The notes: a model not told the origin generated them from the sequence alone. A stretch of DNA of 64,000 nucleotides from Candidatus Nitrosopelagicus brevis (GCF_000812185.1 NZ_CP007026.1:431222-495221); one strand, 5' to 3'; shown: positions 8,095 to 18,115, numbered from the stretch's first letter. Translations and numbers: made by a program.

Positions 8095-8709
8095 TTACAA
8101 TTTTAATAGAAATTCTATTCCAAAATAGACTAAAACTACACTCAATCCAATTATGATGAACTTGAAATTTCTTTTTGAAAGATAATTCTTGGCTCTTGAT
8201 GAAAAGGCTGCAATTGTAAATAACCATGCATAATCCATCCAAATATGAAATAAAAATAGAACAACAATTCCAAGAATTCCAAAAATTTGTATTGATTCTG
8301 AAATTAGTACTAAACCAATTGTTAACCACCAAACAATAAAAAATGGATTTAATGCACTGAGAAGAATTCCTGCCACGAACGGTCCTTGACCTGATTTTGT
8401 TTCTAAGCTAAATTTTTGTTTTGTAACTGCTCTTATTTGTAAAAATGCAAATCCAAATAGTCCTATTGCTCCTAATATTGTAATTGCAGTTCTAATTTCT
8501 GGAACATTTTCTATGGAAAAAAATCCTATTCCTAACAACAATATCAATGGAAATTCTACAATGGTATGACCTACCGCCATTTTTATTCCAGAAATTTTTC
8601 CTTCACGTAATCCATACATCACATTTGCTGCAAATAATGGACCTGGTGACATTACACCTGATGCAGAAATTACTATGACTAATCCTAAAAAACCAAATAT
8701 CTCTTGCAT
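8095..8709 (-). CDS. LysE/RhtB-family amino-acid exporter
   Basis: A 204-aa membrane protein with about six hydrophobic segments. The N-terminus has the family signature SPGPLFAANVMYGLREGKISG, followed by KMAVGHTIVEFPLILLLG and a middle LNPFFIVWW segment. Members export amino acids or small metabolites by proton antiport. Its stop codon is 3 bp from the convergent alba stop. The substrate cannot be inferred from sequence. Length and topology are normal for the family. Confidence 0.88.
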   Translation of the reverse strand: MQEIFGFLGLVIVISASGVMSPGPLFAANVMYGLREGKISGIKMAVGHTIVEFPLILLLGIGFFSIENVPEIRTAITILGAIGLFGFAFLQIRAVTKQKFSLETKSGQGPFVAGILLSALNPFFIVWWLTIGLVLISESIQIFGILGIVVLFLFHIWMDYAWLFTIAAFSSRAKNYLSKRNFKFIIIGLSVVLVYFGIEFLLKL

Positions 8710-8733
8710 GTTGAATTGAATATGCTCTAGATA

Positions 8734-9444
8734 TTAACGATAGATGTGGTCGCCTAAATTTTTTGTATCTTGAGTTGCTTGTTGCAATTGTTCTTCAATA
8801 ATTTTTGATTCATTTTCTAATTTTGTCATATTACAAGATATGCCTGGGATAATTTTAGAAAATGTTTCACACAAATTTGCAGTTGCTTTGAAATCTGGAA
8901 TTTCTTTATTTGAACTAACTAGTAATACTATGACATCTTGACCACGTGACGCACCCTCATTCAACAATATTCCGGATATTCCTGGAATTGTTGCATGATC
9001 TACCATTGTAATCCCATTTTCAACAAGTTTTCCTCTTGCATTTCCCGTTGATGCAACTCCAAATACTTCTACATCATTTGATCCTTTGACTGTGATACTA
9101 CTTACAATAGTTGAACATTTTTTCTCTTCTGCCCAATCTAACATCATTCTTGCAGCAGTTCGGTGCATTGTAACATCAAGTGTAAGAAATGATGAAAATA
9201 TTCCAACTTTAAGATCTCTGTTTACAAATATTCTAGTTGCATAATTTGGCATACCATTTTTTATGACACTTATTGGTGGAAATTTTTCTGAATCGATATT
9301 TGCTTGTAACTCAAAATTAGACGTATTAATCAAAGATTCTGTAGCTATTGCACTTGTTATTCCAGATGATGGGAATCCATTAACTAATGTCCCTCCTTCC
9401 AAATCTACCGGTACGATCTCCTTGATTTCTATGTCTTTAGTCAT
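8734..9444 (-). CDS. PAC2-family protein (proteasome-assembly-chaperone-like)
   Basis: Archaeal PAC2-domain protein of about 236 aa. Recognisable segments are LVNGFPSSGITSAIATESLI at the N-terminus, the middle block FLTLDVTMHRTAARMMLDWAEE, and ATGNARGKL-like loops followed by DHATIPGISGILLNEG. Related eukaryotic PAC1/PAC2 proteins assist proteasome assembly; archaeal roles are less clear. The frame is also open from ATGs at 9465 and 9456. I chose 9444 (MTKDIEIKE) because it fits best with the AT-rich promoter region at about 9470-9480. Just 24 bp separate it from the exporter gene on the same strand. Confidence 0.82.
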   Translation of the reverse strand: MTKDIEIKEIVPVDLEGGTLVNGFPSSGITSAIATESLINTSNFELQANIDSEKFPPISVIKNGMPNYATRIFVNRDLKVGIFSSFLTLDVTMHRTAARMMLDWAEEKKCSTIVSSITVKGSNDVEVFGVASTGNARGKLVENGITMVDHATIPGISGILLNEGASRGQDVIVLLVSSNKEIPDFKATANLCETFSKIIPGISCNMTKLENESKIIEEQLQQATQDTKNLGDHIYR

Positions 9445-9524
9445 ATTATACTCCATACATTGCATGTAAAATAATTTGTTATTCTAGGAAAACTTTAAAC
9501 TGTAAGTAATTCACAATTTGACGA

Positions 9525-10619
9525 ATGCCTGAAAAAATTAAAGTCGCATTAGTTGGTTTAGGAAACTGTTTTTCTGGACTAATTCAAGGAATTGAATATT
9601 ATTCAAAAAATCCTTCTCAAAAGGTTACTGGAATAATCCATGAAAATTTACGTGATTACACTATTCATGATATTGAATTTGTAGCTGGATTTGATGTTGG
9701 AGCAAATAAAGTTGGAAAACCAATCAATGATGCCATCTATGAATCACCAAATATGGTAAATTGGATTGACAAAAATGACATGCCTAAAGCTAATGGAAAT
9801 GTCTATGAAAGTCCTGCACTTGATGGAGTTGGCATATGGGTTGAAAATAAGGTTAAACCAATCGAAAGTGGAAAATCTGAATCTGAATTACGAGAAGAAA
9901 TTATCAAGGTTTTAGAAGAAACTGGAACTGAAATCATAGTATCATATCTACCTGTAGGCTCAGAAAAAGCAACACAATTCTGGGCTCAAGTATGCTTGGA
10001 TACAAATACTGCATTTGTTAATTGCATGCCTGCATTCATTGCATCTGATAAAGAATGGGCACAAAAATTCACTGATAAAAACATCCCAATCATTGGTGAT
10101 GACATTAAGGGTCAAGTTGGAGCAACTATTGTTCATAGAACACTTGCACGATTATGTGATGAGCGTGGAACGAAAATAGAAAAAACCTACCAGATTAACG
10201 TAGGCGGAAATACAGATTTTCTCAACATGAAGGAGCAAGAACGTCTTATTAGTAAAAAAATTTCAAAAACTGAAAGTGTTCAAAGTCAATTAACAGACAG
10301 ATTAGATGATGATAATATCTATGTGGGTCCTTCAGACTTTATTCCATTCTTAGGAAATACAAAATTAATGTTCATGAGAATTGAAGGCAGGCAATGGGCA
10401 AATATTCCGTACAACATGGAGGTTCGTTTAGAAGTAGATGATAAGGCAAATTCTGCTGGAATAGTAATTGATGCTATTCGTCTTGCAAAAATTGCTCTTG
10501 ATCGAGGCTTGGGCGGTCCAATTATTCCTGCTTCTGCATATCTCATGAAACATCCGATAGAACAAATGACTGATCCTGTAGCAAAAAGTAAAATCGAAGC
10601 CTTTGTGAAAGACGAATAA
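9525..10619 (+). CDS. ino1: myo-Inositol-3-phosphate synthase
   Basis: NAD-dependent enzyme that cyclises glucose 6-phosphate to inositol phosphate, the first step towards archaeal inositol lipids and inositol-derived solutes. It has an N-terminal Rossmann motif (VALVGLGNCFSGLIQG), the family blocks AFVNCMPAFIASD and GDDIKGQVGATIVHRTLA, then NVGGNTDFLNM and PSDFIPFLGN. The length of 364 aa is typical of archaeal and actinobacterial forms. The ATG at 9525 follows an AT-rich stretch with a TATA-like TTTAAACTG about 30 nt upstream. smc follows 96 bp downstream on the same strand. Confidence 0.94.
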   Translation: MPEKIKVALVGLGNCFSGLIQGIEYYSKNPSQKVTGIIHENLRDYTIHDIEFVAGFDVGANKVGKPINDAIYESPNMVNWIDKNDMPKANGNVYESPALDGVGIWVENKVKPIESGKSESELREEIIKVLEETGTEIIVSYLPVGSEKATQFWAQVCLDTNTAFVNCMPAFIASDKEWAQKFTDKNIPIIGDDIKGQVGATIVHRTLARLCDERGTKIEKTYQINVGGNTDFLNMKEQERLISKKISKTESVQSQLTDRLDDDNIYVGPSDFIPFLGNTKLMFMRIEGRQWANIPYNMEVRLEVDDKANSAGIVIDAIRLAKIALDRGLGGPIIPASAYLMKHPIEQMTDPVAKSKIEAFVKDE

Positions 10620-10715
10620 CCTCTACAATCTACTTAGTAGCATTACAAAGTTTGTTTCCAAAGTCAACATTACTTGTTCACATTAATTATGCAAGTCTAA
10701 ACATCATATTCTTTA

Positions 10716-13700
10716 TTGGTTCATGTAAAAAAAGTTGAGATCTTTGGATTCAAATCATTTGGGTTCAAAAATACTATTGTAGATTTTGAACCTGGATTGG
10801 TATCAATCTCTGGTCCAAACGGTTCTGGTAAAAGTAACATCTTAGATGCAATTACTTTTGCACTGGGTGAAAATAGACCTAAAGTAATGCGTGCTCCAAA
10901 TTTACGTGGACTCATGCATGATGTTGAAGGTGCAGCTAGACGTGGGCCTAAAATGGCAAGAACCAGTGTACATTTTGATAATTTAGATCGAAAGATTCCG
11001 GTTGATTCTGATATTGTTACAATTACAAGAGAAATGAATGATAAAGGCGACAATATCTATTATCTGAACAAGAAGAAGGTAATACGTTCAAAAATTCTTG
11101 ATCTGATGGAAATTGCAAATGCAGGTCTAAATCAAATTAACAATGTCCAACAAGGAACTGTTACTCGAATTTCTGAAATGACATCAGAGGAAAAAAGAAT
11201 TGTTATTGAAGATTTGATTGGTCTTTCTGCATTTGATGAAAAGAAAAAGGAAGCAGAAAAACAACTGACAGATGCTGATCATAAACTCGAAATTGCGATG
11301 GCTAAGATGGGTGAGGTAAAGAAACGAATTGATGAATTAGAGGAGGAACGAAATAAAAAACTTCGATATGATATACTTGAGCGTGAATTAAACCGTTATC
11401 GTGCAATATCTGCTGCAAGTAGTTTGAAATCAATACAATCTGAAAAAGTGTCAAAGGATAAGACCCTAAATTCATTAAATTCTGAAATAAAACATCTAGA
11501 AGAAGAACGGGCATCCATACGAAAAGATGCCTCTGAGATACGGGCTCAAAAAACTAAATTTATGGATGAAGTAAACGCATACAATAAATCCAAATCTGAA
11601 ATTGAGACAAAATTAAGTATGCATCGACAAAAATTTGATGAGGCTGATAGTTTAATCAAAACAAGTACTAATCGTTTAACTGAAATTGATACAAATTTAC
11701 CTAGTCATAAAATAGATCTTGATAATTTACAAATACAAAAATCATTTTCTGAATCACAAATTTCTTACTTTAAAACTGAAATAAATAATATTCGTGAAAC
11801 TGAAAAATCATTTGATGAAAAAACAAAAAATCTTAGAATTCAAAAAACTGAAGCCATGAAAAAACAATCACAAGTTATTACACAAAAACGTGATGTTGAT
11901 CAAAAAATTCAAAGATTGACTGATAAAATAACGGCAACAAAATTGGCTGTTGGTGAATTTGAATCTGCATCAACTAATGGAAAAGAAAAACTTTCTTCTA
12001 ATCAAGAAAAATTCAATTCTCTTGTAAATAGTCTTGATACTTTAGAGCAACAAAAAATAAAACTAGAACGTATTATTGAAAACCATAAACATTCTATTTC
12101 TGAAATTAATTTACGAATTAAAAAATTTACTGATGACAAAAAAAGATCTGAACATGACATACATGAATTATCTGAATTAATTGATGCATCATCAAAAGGT
12201 GCAAACAAATATGAAACTAAAATTAAATTTGCAAAAGGAATAATGCATGAAGATTATTCAATATCTAAACTCAAACATAGCACACAAGACTTGGGAATAG
12301 AAGGTTTAGTTTATGAGATACTCTCTTGGGATAAAAAATATGAGCGTGCATCTCTTGCAGTTTGCTCAAATTGGATTAAAGCTGTAGTTGTAAAAGACTT
12401 TGAATCTCTTATTTCTCTTGCAGAATTTGTTACAGATAAAAAATTGCCAAAACTCAAAATCATACCGTTGGAATCTATACCTCAAGTGAAAATTGAATGT
12501 CCAAAACAAACTGGTGTTTTGGGAATATTATCTGATTATGTAAAATGTGAAAATAAATTCTCATCACTCAAAAACTTCCTCTTTGGAAATGTTGTATTAG
12601 TTGAATCACGAAATATTGCAATCAACTTATCAAAATCTGGTTTCAAAACAATTACTCTATCTGGAGAATATTTTGAAGCAAAAACAACATCTGTTGTAAT
12701 TGACAATAACTCAAAAATCTCAAAATTAACCAAAATTATCAACATGAGTGATTCTGTTGAAGGTCTTCAGCAAATGATTTCTGCACTTAGACTAACAGTC
12801 ACAAAAAAGAAAAATCGTGCCAAAAAACTCGATTTACTAGTAAACAATTATGAAAAAAGATTGTCTTTGTCTGAAGTAGGAATGAATACTACCTCAAACA
12901 GTCTTTCTGAACTAAAATCTCGAATTTCTCAAATTTCAAACAACAAAAAATCATTTGAAACAAGAATCAACCAATTAACTAGAACACAGGAAAGAATTTC
13001 ACGAGAATTAACTAATCGTAAATCGCATTTAGAATCATTAGAATCTCAAATAAAACTTGTTAGAGATAATTACGCCGAACCTCAAATGGATAGAATTGCA
13101 AATGAGATAAAACTTGTAAATGAACAAATCTTAGAACAAGATAAAAAATTAGAACCAATTCAAAATGATTTGAAGAAAAAAGAGAGACATCTTGCTGAAC
13201 TTATGGCACATGATACAAAAATTACTGGAGAGAGAAAAAATCTTCGACATACTGTATCTTCTATGGATCAAGAAAAATATCATTTAGAAGTTGACATACG
13301 TCGTTTAACTAAAGAAAAAGAAACAACTGAAACAGAACTTGTAACACTTCGTGACGATGAACAAAAACTTATCTCAACCTCTGGCACTTCTGTAGAACAA
13401 ATGACAGAATTTGATAATAGCCTTGAAAGTCTGAACTCAAAAGAACGTGATTCCACAAAAGAAATTACTTTACGTGAACGTAATACTGATGCACTAAATA
13501 GAGATCTTACTGATCTACGTCAAAAAGAATCCAAAATCACCTCACTGCTTGCTACCTTTGGGTTCGATATTAGTATCGAAGTATTTGATGTTGAATCCAC
13601 TATAACATCCCTTGAATCTGAACAAAATCGTATAAAGAATTCTCTAAATGCAGGTGCACCATTACAATATGTCGAAATTTCAAATGGATACAAATCCTCA

Positions 13701-14246
13701 TCATCCAAAAAGAATATGCTTGAAAAAGAACGTAATACAATTGTTGCATTTATTGAATCCGTGGAAAAAGACAAGAGACAGACATTCCTTGACGCATTTG
13801 ATACTGTTGACACTCAAGTTAAAGACGCATTTTCAAAAATGACTGGCGGAAGTGCTTGGTTAGAACTTGAAAATGAGGATGATATATTTAATTCTGGATT
13901 AAACTATCTAATTCAATTCCCTGGAAAACCAAAAAGGGAATCAACATCAATCAGTGGTGGTGAAAAAACTCTTGCTGCAACTGTCTTTGTACTTGCGCTC
14001 CAAAAACTTAACCCTTCACCGTTTTACATGTTTGATGAAGTTGATGCTCACCTTGATGCACCAAATGCTGAAAAATTATCCAACATAATCAAAGAAAGAT
14101 CTGAAGGTAGTCAATTTATCATGGTTTCACTCAAAGATTCTGTTGTAGAAAAGGCACGGCTAATTTATGGTGTATTTCCAAAACATGGAGTATCTCATGT
14201 AATAAAATACAAAGACAAGAGACTCCTGTCTTCCCTAGAAACTTAA
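10716..14246 (+). CDS. smc: Chromosome segregation ATPase SMC
   Basis: A condensin-type ATPase of 1176 aa that compacts and segregates the chromosome. The N-terminal head has Walker A GPNGSGKSNILDAI (about residues 33-46). A long coiled coil (about 170-500) leads to the hinge (about 500-640, with GVLGILSDYV), then a returning coiled coil (about 680-1010). The C-terminal head has the ABC signature SGGEKTLAA and Walker B FYMFDEVDAHLD. The start appears to be TTG (the codon before GTT CAT GTA), since no ATG fits upstream of the conserved VKKVEIFGFKSF. No ScpA/ScpB partner genes lie next to it. Confidence 0.97.
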   Translation: MVHVKKVEIFGFKSFGFKNTIVDFEPGLVSISGPNGSGKSNILDAITFALGENRPKVMRAPNLRGLMHDVEGAARRGPKMARTSVHFDNLDRKIPVDSDIVTITREMNDKGDNIYYLNKKKVIRSKILDLMEIANAGLNQINNVQQGTVTRISEMTSEEKRIVIEDLIGLSAFDEKKKEAEKQLTDADHKLEIAMAKMGEVKKRIDELEEERNKKLRYDILERELNRYRAISAASSLKSIQSEKVSKDKTLNSLNSEIKHLEEERASIRKDASEIRAQKTKFMDEVNAYNKSKSEIETKLSMHRQKFDEADSLIKTSTNRLTEIDTNLPSHKIDLDNLQIQKSFSESQISYFKTEINNIRETEKSFDEKTKNLRIQKTEAMKKQSQVITQKRDVDQKIQRLTDKITATKLAVGEFESASTNGKEKLSSNQEKFNSLVNSLDTLEQQKIKLERIIENHKHSISEINLRIKKFTDDKKRSEHDIHELSELIDASSKGANKYETKIKFAKGIMHEDYSISKLKHSTQDLGIEGLVYEILSWDKKYERASLAVCSNWIKAVVVKDFESLISLAEFVTDKKLPKLKIIPLESIPQVKIECPKQTGVLGILSDYVKCENKFSSLKNFLFGNVVLVESRNIAINLSKSGFKTITLSGEYFEAKTTSVVIDNNSKISKLTKIINMSDSVEGLQQMISALRLTVTKKKNRAKKLDLLVNNYEKRLSLSEVGMNTTSNSLSELKSRISQISNNKKSFETRINQLTRTQERISRELTNRKSHLESLESQIKLVRDNYAEPQMDRIANEIKLVNEQILEQDKKLEPIQNDLKKKERHLAELMAHDTKITGERKNLRHTVSSMDQEKYHLEVDIRRLTKEKETTETELVTLRDDEQKLISTSGTSVEQMTEFDNSLESLNSKERDSTKEITLRERNTDALNRDLTDLRQKESKITSLLATFGFDISIEVFDVESTITSLESEQNRIKNSLNAGAPLQYVEISNGYKSSSSKKNMLEKERNTIVAFIESVEKDKRQTFLDAFDTVDTQVKDAFSKMTGGSAWLELENEDDIFNSGLNYLIQFPGKPKRESTSISGGEKTLAATVFVLALQKLNPSPFYMFDEVDAHLDAPNAEKLSNIIKERSEGSQFIMVSLKDSVVEKARLIYGVFPKHGVSHVIKYKDKRLLSSLET

Positions 14247-14252
14247 CAATAG

Positions 14253-15128
14253 TTATTCTTTTGATAATTTTCTAATGTATGAAATTATTCCTGTATAATC
14301 GATATCTCCAAATCCTGCATCAGTAGCATCTGCGTAAATCTTTCTTGCAATCTTTGCCATTGGCAACTCTGCATCAAAGGATTCTGCTGCATCGTTGATT
14401 GTGTCCAAGTCTTTTTTGAGATTTGCGAGAGTAAACGTTGGTTTTACACTATCATTGATCATTTTGTGTGCCTTTCCTTCACTCATTCCTGTTTTGAAAT
14501 AAGTAGAATTCAATACTTTGAGAAATATTTCTGGATCAAATCCTGCTTTTTTTGTCAATGTAATTCCTTCTGAAAGTGATAATGCCAACATTGCGATTTG
14601 TAAGTTCATTGCAAGTTTTATTGAATGCGCAGTTCCTGTATCTCCCAAGTAAATTGATTGGTCTGCTATAGATTCAAAAATGGTTTTGAATTTTTCAAAA
14701 ACTTCTTTTTTACCTGATGCCATGATTACTAACTTGCCATTAATTGCAACATTTGGGCCTCCCATGACTGGTATTTCCATATAGTCTATGCCGTCTTCTG
14801 TAACTTTTTTTGAAATTTCTCTTGTTGAATTTGGATTTATTGTACTCATATCTGCTATACACATTCCCTCATGTCTACCTGCCAATATTCCACAATCTCC
14901 AAAAACTACATCCTTCACTGCATTTGCATCTTTTACCACCATTATTACCAACTCAGAATTTTCAGCAACATTTTTTGGAGAATCTACAACTAAAGCTCCT
15001 TTATTTTCAAGTTTTTCTGTTTTTTCTTTACTTCTATTAAAAACTGTTATTTTGTAACCTACATCAAGTAAGTGTAGCCCCACTGCTTCACCTAACATTC
15101 CTGTTCCAACAATTCCAATTTTCATCAT
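14253..15128 (-). CDS. Beta-hydroxyacid dehydrogenase family NAD(P) oxidoreductase
   Basis: A 291-aa enzyme of the 3-hydroxyisobutyrate dehydrogenase/6-phosphogluconate-dehydrogenase-like superfamily. It has the N-terminal dinucleotide motif GIVGTGMLGEAVG, the substrate-binding block MEIPVMGGPNVAINGKL, and the catalytic-Lys helix containing IKLAMNLQIAM. It could be 3-hydroxyisobutyrate dehydrogenase, tartronate semialdehyde reductase or succinic-semialdehyde reductase, and motif reading alone cannot separate these. Succinic-semialdehyde reduction is a step of the thaumarchaeal carbon-fixation cycle, but no other cycle gene is nearby. The start ATG overlaps the stop of the preceding 128-aa gene by 4 bp, so translation is probably coupled. 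Confidence 0.85.
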   Translation of the reverse strand: MMKIGIVGTGMLGEAVGLHLLDVGYKITVFNRSKEKTEKLENKGALVVDSPKNVAENSELVIMVVKDANAVKDVVFGDCGILAGRHEGMCIADMSTINPNSTREISKKVTEDGIDYMEIPVMGGPNVAINGKLVIMASGKKEVFEKFKTIFESIADQSIYLGDTGTAHSIKLAMNLQIAMLALSLSEGITLTKKAGFDPEIFLKVLNSTYFKTGMSEGKAHKMINDSVKPTFTLANLKKDLDTINDAAESFDAELPMAKIARKIYADATDAGFGDIDYTGIISYIRKLSKE

Positions 15129-15511
15129 CTTCTTTCCTCCTCAACTAATTCCCAATCTCCTTTGCCAATTCTAGGTGCAGTAAATTTCAAATGACCTATT
15201 ATCCTATCTCCTTTTCTAACCATTGCAAAATCTGCTTTTTTTGTACTGTAGATTTTTTCTTTGGCTTTGTATCCGCCTTCTATAACTTTGACTCTAAATT
15301 TTTTACTTGCTTTAACAATTAAACTTCTTGCAGTTTTTACATCTCCCATCCATGAAAACATTTCAAATGTACCAAAATTTTCCGTTTTTATCACATAATC
15401 GTACAATCTTGCTTCAAACTTCATCTTTTTTTTCTTAGCTTCTTCATTAAGCCATTGTACAAGCTCTTCACCTGAGCCTTCTTCTGAACCAAATGTTTCT
15501 GATTCTCTCAT
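15125..15511 (-). CDS. Hypothetical conserved-looking protein (128 aa)
   Basis: A soluble 128-aa protein, highly charged, starting MRESETFGSEEG with an amphipathic region LVQWLNEEAKKKKMKFEARL and predicted beta strands afterwards (FRVKVIEGGYKAKEK, RIIGHLKFTAPRIG). I do not recognise the family. It overlaps the downstream dehydrogenase start by 4 bp, which points to an operon. The preceding zinc-ribbon gene on the same strand lies 30 bp upstream. No active-site pattern is evident. Confidence 0.7.
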   Translation of the reverse strand: MRESETFGSEEGSGEELVQWLNEEAKKKKMKFEARLYDYVIKTENFGTFEMFSWMGDVKTARSLIVKASKKFRVKVIEGGYKAKEKIYSTKKADFAMVRKGDRIIGHLKFTAPRIGKGDWELVEEERR

Positions 15512-15541
15512 GCTTTACTACTAATTTCACTATACATGAAG

Positions 15542-15754
15542 TTATCTTGGAGGTCCCCATGTTTCTTCAATGACGGTTTTCTCATTTTCAGTATGAACAA
15601 AATACTTTTTCCCACATCTAAAACACTGCCACACAAATTTGTCTTCAATTTTTTTCTGGTATTGCATAGGTAACAAACAGGTTGTGCAGTCAAGTGATTC
15701 AGGCATTTCTGTGGAATCGATGATTGGTAATCCACTTTTCTTTTTTTCTTGCAT
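15542..15754 (-). CDS. Small zinc-ribbon protein (70 aa)
   Basis: A 70-aa protein with two Cys pairs, CTTC and CFRC, separated by about 20 residues, in the pattern of a treble-clef or rubredoxin-like zinc ribbon (QCFRCGKKYFVHTE). Such small ribbons often bind nucleic acid or act as accessory subunits. A competing overlapping frame (15508-15735) encodes no coherent motif and was rejected in its favour. It is likely the first gene of a three-gene run with the 128-aa protein and the dehydrogenase. Confidence 0.72.
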   Translation of the reverse strand: MQEKKKSGLPIIDSTEMPESLDCTTCLLPMQYQKKIEDKFVWQCFRCGKKYFVHTENEKTVIEETWGPPR

Positions 15755-15826
15755 TCAATTTAACTAGATTTTCAGTTATAGATATTTGCTCTGTATGAAA
15801 AATTGGATTTATGTTAAAATGAATTA

Positions 15827-17269
15827 CTAGTAGCCTCTTGCAAATAGTGGTCTAATAGTACTCTGATCTGAACATTTTATGCATTTTGAACTTGTATCTT
15901 TTGCATCATTTGTTATTACTCTCACATCAGCGCTAGTTTCTTCTTTAATTTCTTCTTCACATTTTGGATTATCACAAATTGGTGCTTTAATCAGTCGTCC
16001 TTTTTCAAGTTCAGTCTTAAATTCATCATATGTGTTTACTTCGGAGGTTCTATCTTCTAGAATTTTCTTAGCATCTGAAAACATATCATTATGAATTTTA
16101 TCTAATTCTGAAACTACTCTTTCTACAAGACCTGTGATTGCTTGATCATCTTTTTGACGATTATGTCTTCTAGCAAATGTTACCTGATTTTTTTCTAAAT
16201 CTTTTGGACCAATCTCAATTCGTAATGGGATTCCTTTCATTTCCCATTCATTAAATTTGAAACCTGGTGTAAGTTGTTCTCTATTGTCCACTTGCACTCT
16301 AATTTTGGCATCTTTTAATTTCTCTTCAATTTCTTTTGAGATTTTTTCAATTTTTTCTTTATCCTCATCTGAATAATAAATTGGAATTATGATCACTTGA
16401 ATTGGTGCAACTCTTGGAGGCAACACTAACCCTCTATCATCACCATGAACCATGATCATTCCACCAATCAGTCGCCATGAAACTCCCCATGATGTCTGCC
16501 ATGCATAACTTTCAACATTTTCTTTATCAGCATATTTTAGTTCAAATGGTTTTGAAAAATTCTGTCCAAGGAAATGTGATGTTCCCATTTGTAGTGCTTT
16601 GCCATCAGGCATCAATGATTCCATTGTAAGAGTATAAACTGCACCTACAAACTTTTCTTTCTCTGATTTTTTTCCAGTAATTACTGGAATTGCTAATTCT
16701 TCTTCAACTGTTTTTTTATATAATTCTAAAATGTCTGTAACTTCTTTTTCAGCTTCTTCACTATTAACATGAACCGTATGTCCTTCTTGCCAAAGAAATT
16801 CTGATGTTCTCAAAAATGGTTTTGTTGCTTTAATTTCTGCTCTCAATGCTGTATTCCAAAAATTAATTTTTAAAGGCAAATCTCTCCAACTTCTAATCCA
16901 TTTTGCAAATAATGTGTATGCTAAAGTTTCTGATGTTGGTCTTAATGCTAATCTATCGCCAAGCTCTCCGTCTCCTGATTTAGTTACCCAAAATACTTCT
17001 GGATTAAATCCTGCAAAATGATCTTTTTCTTTTGTTAAGAGTGATTCTGGAATTAAAGTTGGTAAAAATCCATTTCTATGACCTGTATCTGCAAATTTTT
17101 TATCAAGTGATGATTTCAGTGATTCCCAAATTGAATATCCGTCAGGTCTTAGAACAATCAGTCCTTTAACTGGAGCGTAATCTGCCAACTCTGATTTTAT
17201 CACAGTTTGTGTATACCATTCGCTAAAATCTTCTGATTTTTTTACGGTTACTCCAATCTCTTTTCCCAT
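15827..17269 (-). CDS. proS: Prolyl-tRNA synthetase, archaeal/eukaryotic type
   Basis: Class II aminoacyl-tRNA synthetase that charges tRNA-Pro, 480 aa. Motif 2 and 3 regions are visible (NFWNTALRAEIKATKPFLRTSEFLWQEG is split between them; GDDRGLVLPPRVAP is motif 3). An anticodon-binding domain follows, then the C-terminal zinc-binding extension (CDNPKC, CIKC) ending in the typical terminal Tyr of the archaeal type. The frame is open to a TTG at 17281. The ATG at 17269 is preferred because a TATA-like AAATAATTA at about 17290-17298 lies about 25 nt upstream. Confidence 0.95.
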   Translation of the reverse strand: MGKEIGVTVKKSEDFSEWYTQTVIKSELADYAPVKGLIVLRPDGYSIWESLKSSLDKKFADTGHRNGFLPTLIPESLLTKEKDHFAGFNPEVFWVTKSGDGELGDRLALRPTSETLAYTLFAKWIRSWRDLPLKINFWNTALRAEIKATKPFLRTSEFLWQEGHTVHVNSEEAEKEVTDILELYKKTVEEELAIPVITGKKSEKEKFVGAVYTLTMESLMPDGKALQMGTSHFLGQNFSKPFELKYADKENVESYAWQTSWGVSWRLIGGMIMVHGDDRGLVLPPRVAPIQVIIIPIYYSDEDKEKIEKISKEIEEKLKDAKIRVQVDNREQLTPGFKFNEWEMKGIPLRIEIGPKDLEKNQVTFARRHNRQKDDQAITGLVERVVSELDKIHNDMFSDAKKILEDRTSEVNTYDEFKTELEKGRLIKAPICDNPKCEEEIKEETSADVRVITNDAKDTSSKCIKCSDQSTIRPLFARGY

Positions 17270-17349
17270 TTGAAAAGACAAGAATTTTGTAATTATTTAG
17301 TCTTGTTTCTACATACTAAAACCTAGAATTATATTGAAAATATTGAATT

Positions 17350-17730
17350 ATGAAGAATATGGCAAAACAGGATCTTCTTAGTATAGTTGAAAAAATTATT
17401 GCTCTAGATTCTCAAATGAGATTTGCATCTATAATTGATCTTAAAGGCAATATTGTTGAAGGAATTATGAAAACAGGTAAAAACTCACTTGAATCTCAAC
17501 ATCAGGAAGAACATTTTTGTAAACAGGTATCTCAAAGACGTAAAATGAGAAAAGAATTTGACCGTCCACTTGGAAAGGTAAGATATGTTCACGTTGAACG
17601 TGAAAAGGTAACTCAATTTGTTATTTACACTAGTCGAAAAACTATTTTCTTTACAATGGAACCTGAACTAACAATACAACGAAAAATGAAGATTGTTTCT
17701 CAAATTAAGAGAATAGCAGCTAATCTTTGA
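17350..17730 (+). CDS. Hypothetical protein, possible profilin-like/roadblock-type fold (126 aa)
   Basis: A soluble 126-aa protein whose central part alternates strands and helices: MRFASIIDLKGNIVEG, then an HxxE-containing helix, then a strand pair VRYVHVEREKVTQFVIYTS. The RFA-II-x(3)-G-x(4)-G pattern also occurs in the 133-aa protein at 43.8 kb, so the two look like distant paralogues. Similar small proteins are common in thaumarchaeal genomes, without known function. Two start ATGs are possible (17350 and 17359). It converges with, and overlaps by 11 bp, the next gene. Confidence 0.7.
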   Translation: MKNMAKQDLLSIVEKIIALDSQMRFASIIDLKGNIVEGIMKTGKNSLESQHQEEHFCKQVSQRRKMRKEFDRPLGKVRYVHVEREKVTQFVIYTSRKTIFFTMEPELTIQRKMKIVSQIKRIAANL

Positions 17731-18013
17731 GTGAGTCGCCTTTACACAAGACATTTCCCATAACTCTGCTTTGAAAGTTTGAACAAACAAAACATTGAAT
17801 GAAATGAATCTCATCTTTTAAGACTGGACATTCAACAAATTCTTGCTTCATTCTTTTTAGCATTTTTGGGCTAACTCCTTTCAGCTTCAATTTTCCTTTT
17901 TCATCCATCATTCCTCCTTCTTTGAGGATTGCTTTTACATCGTCTGGAAGTTTTTGTCGTCCTTCTCTTGTTTGAACTTTAACTTCGTATTTGTGTTCTA
18001 ATTCGTCAACCAT
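17720..18013 (-). CDS. Hypothetical Cys-containing protein (97 aa)
   Basis: A 97-aa basic/acidic mixed protein. The C-terminal third carries four Cys in the order C-PVLKD, CFVC and LCKG, which could form one zinc site. The N-terminal two thirds are Lys/Glu-rich and predicted helical (LPDDVKAILKEGGMMDEKGK). It is convergent with the 126-aa gene, overlapping at the 3' ends. I do not recognise it, and the zinc-binding suggestion rests only on the Cys spacing. Confidence 0.65.
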   Translation of the reverse strand: MVDELEHKYEVKVQTREGRQKLPDDVKAILKEGGMMDEKGKLKLKGVSPKMLKRMKQEFVECPVLKDEIHFIQCFVCSNFQSRVMGNVLCKGDSLKD

Positions 18014-18115
18014 ATCAAAAACTCCATGAGGGCTGATTTATTACTAGCTATTACAGATCGGATTGTCTTGTTTCAACTTTTATATGATGAACTTTTTTTG
18101 TCAAAATAGAAAATA

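Noticed and set aside
15508..15735. 75-aa minus-strand ORF overlapping the zinc-ribbon gene
   Set aside because: The overlapping 70-aa frame has paired CxxC motifs; this one has scattered Cys and no coherent pattern.
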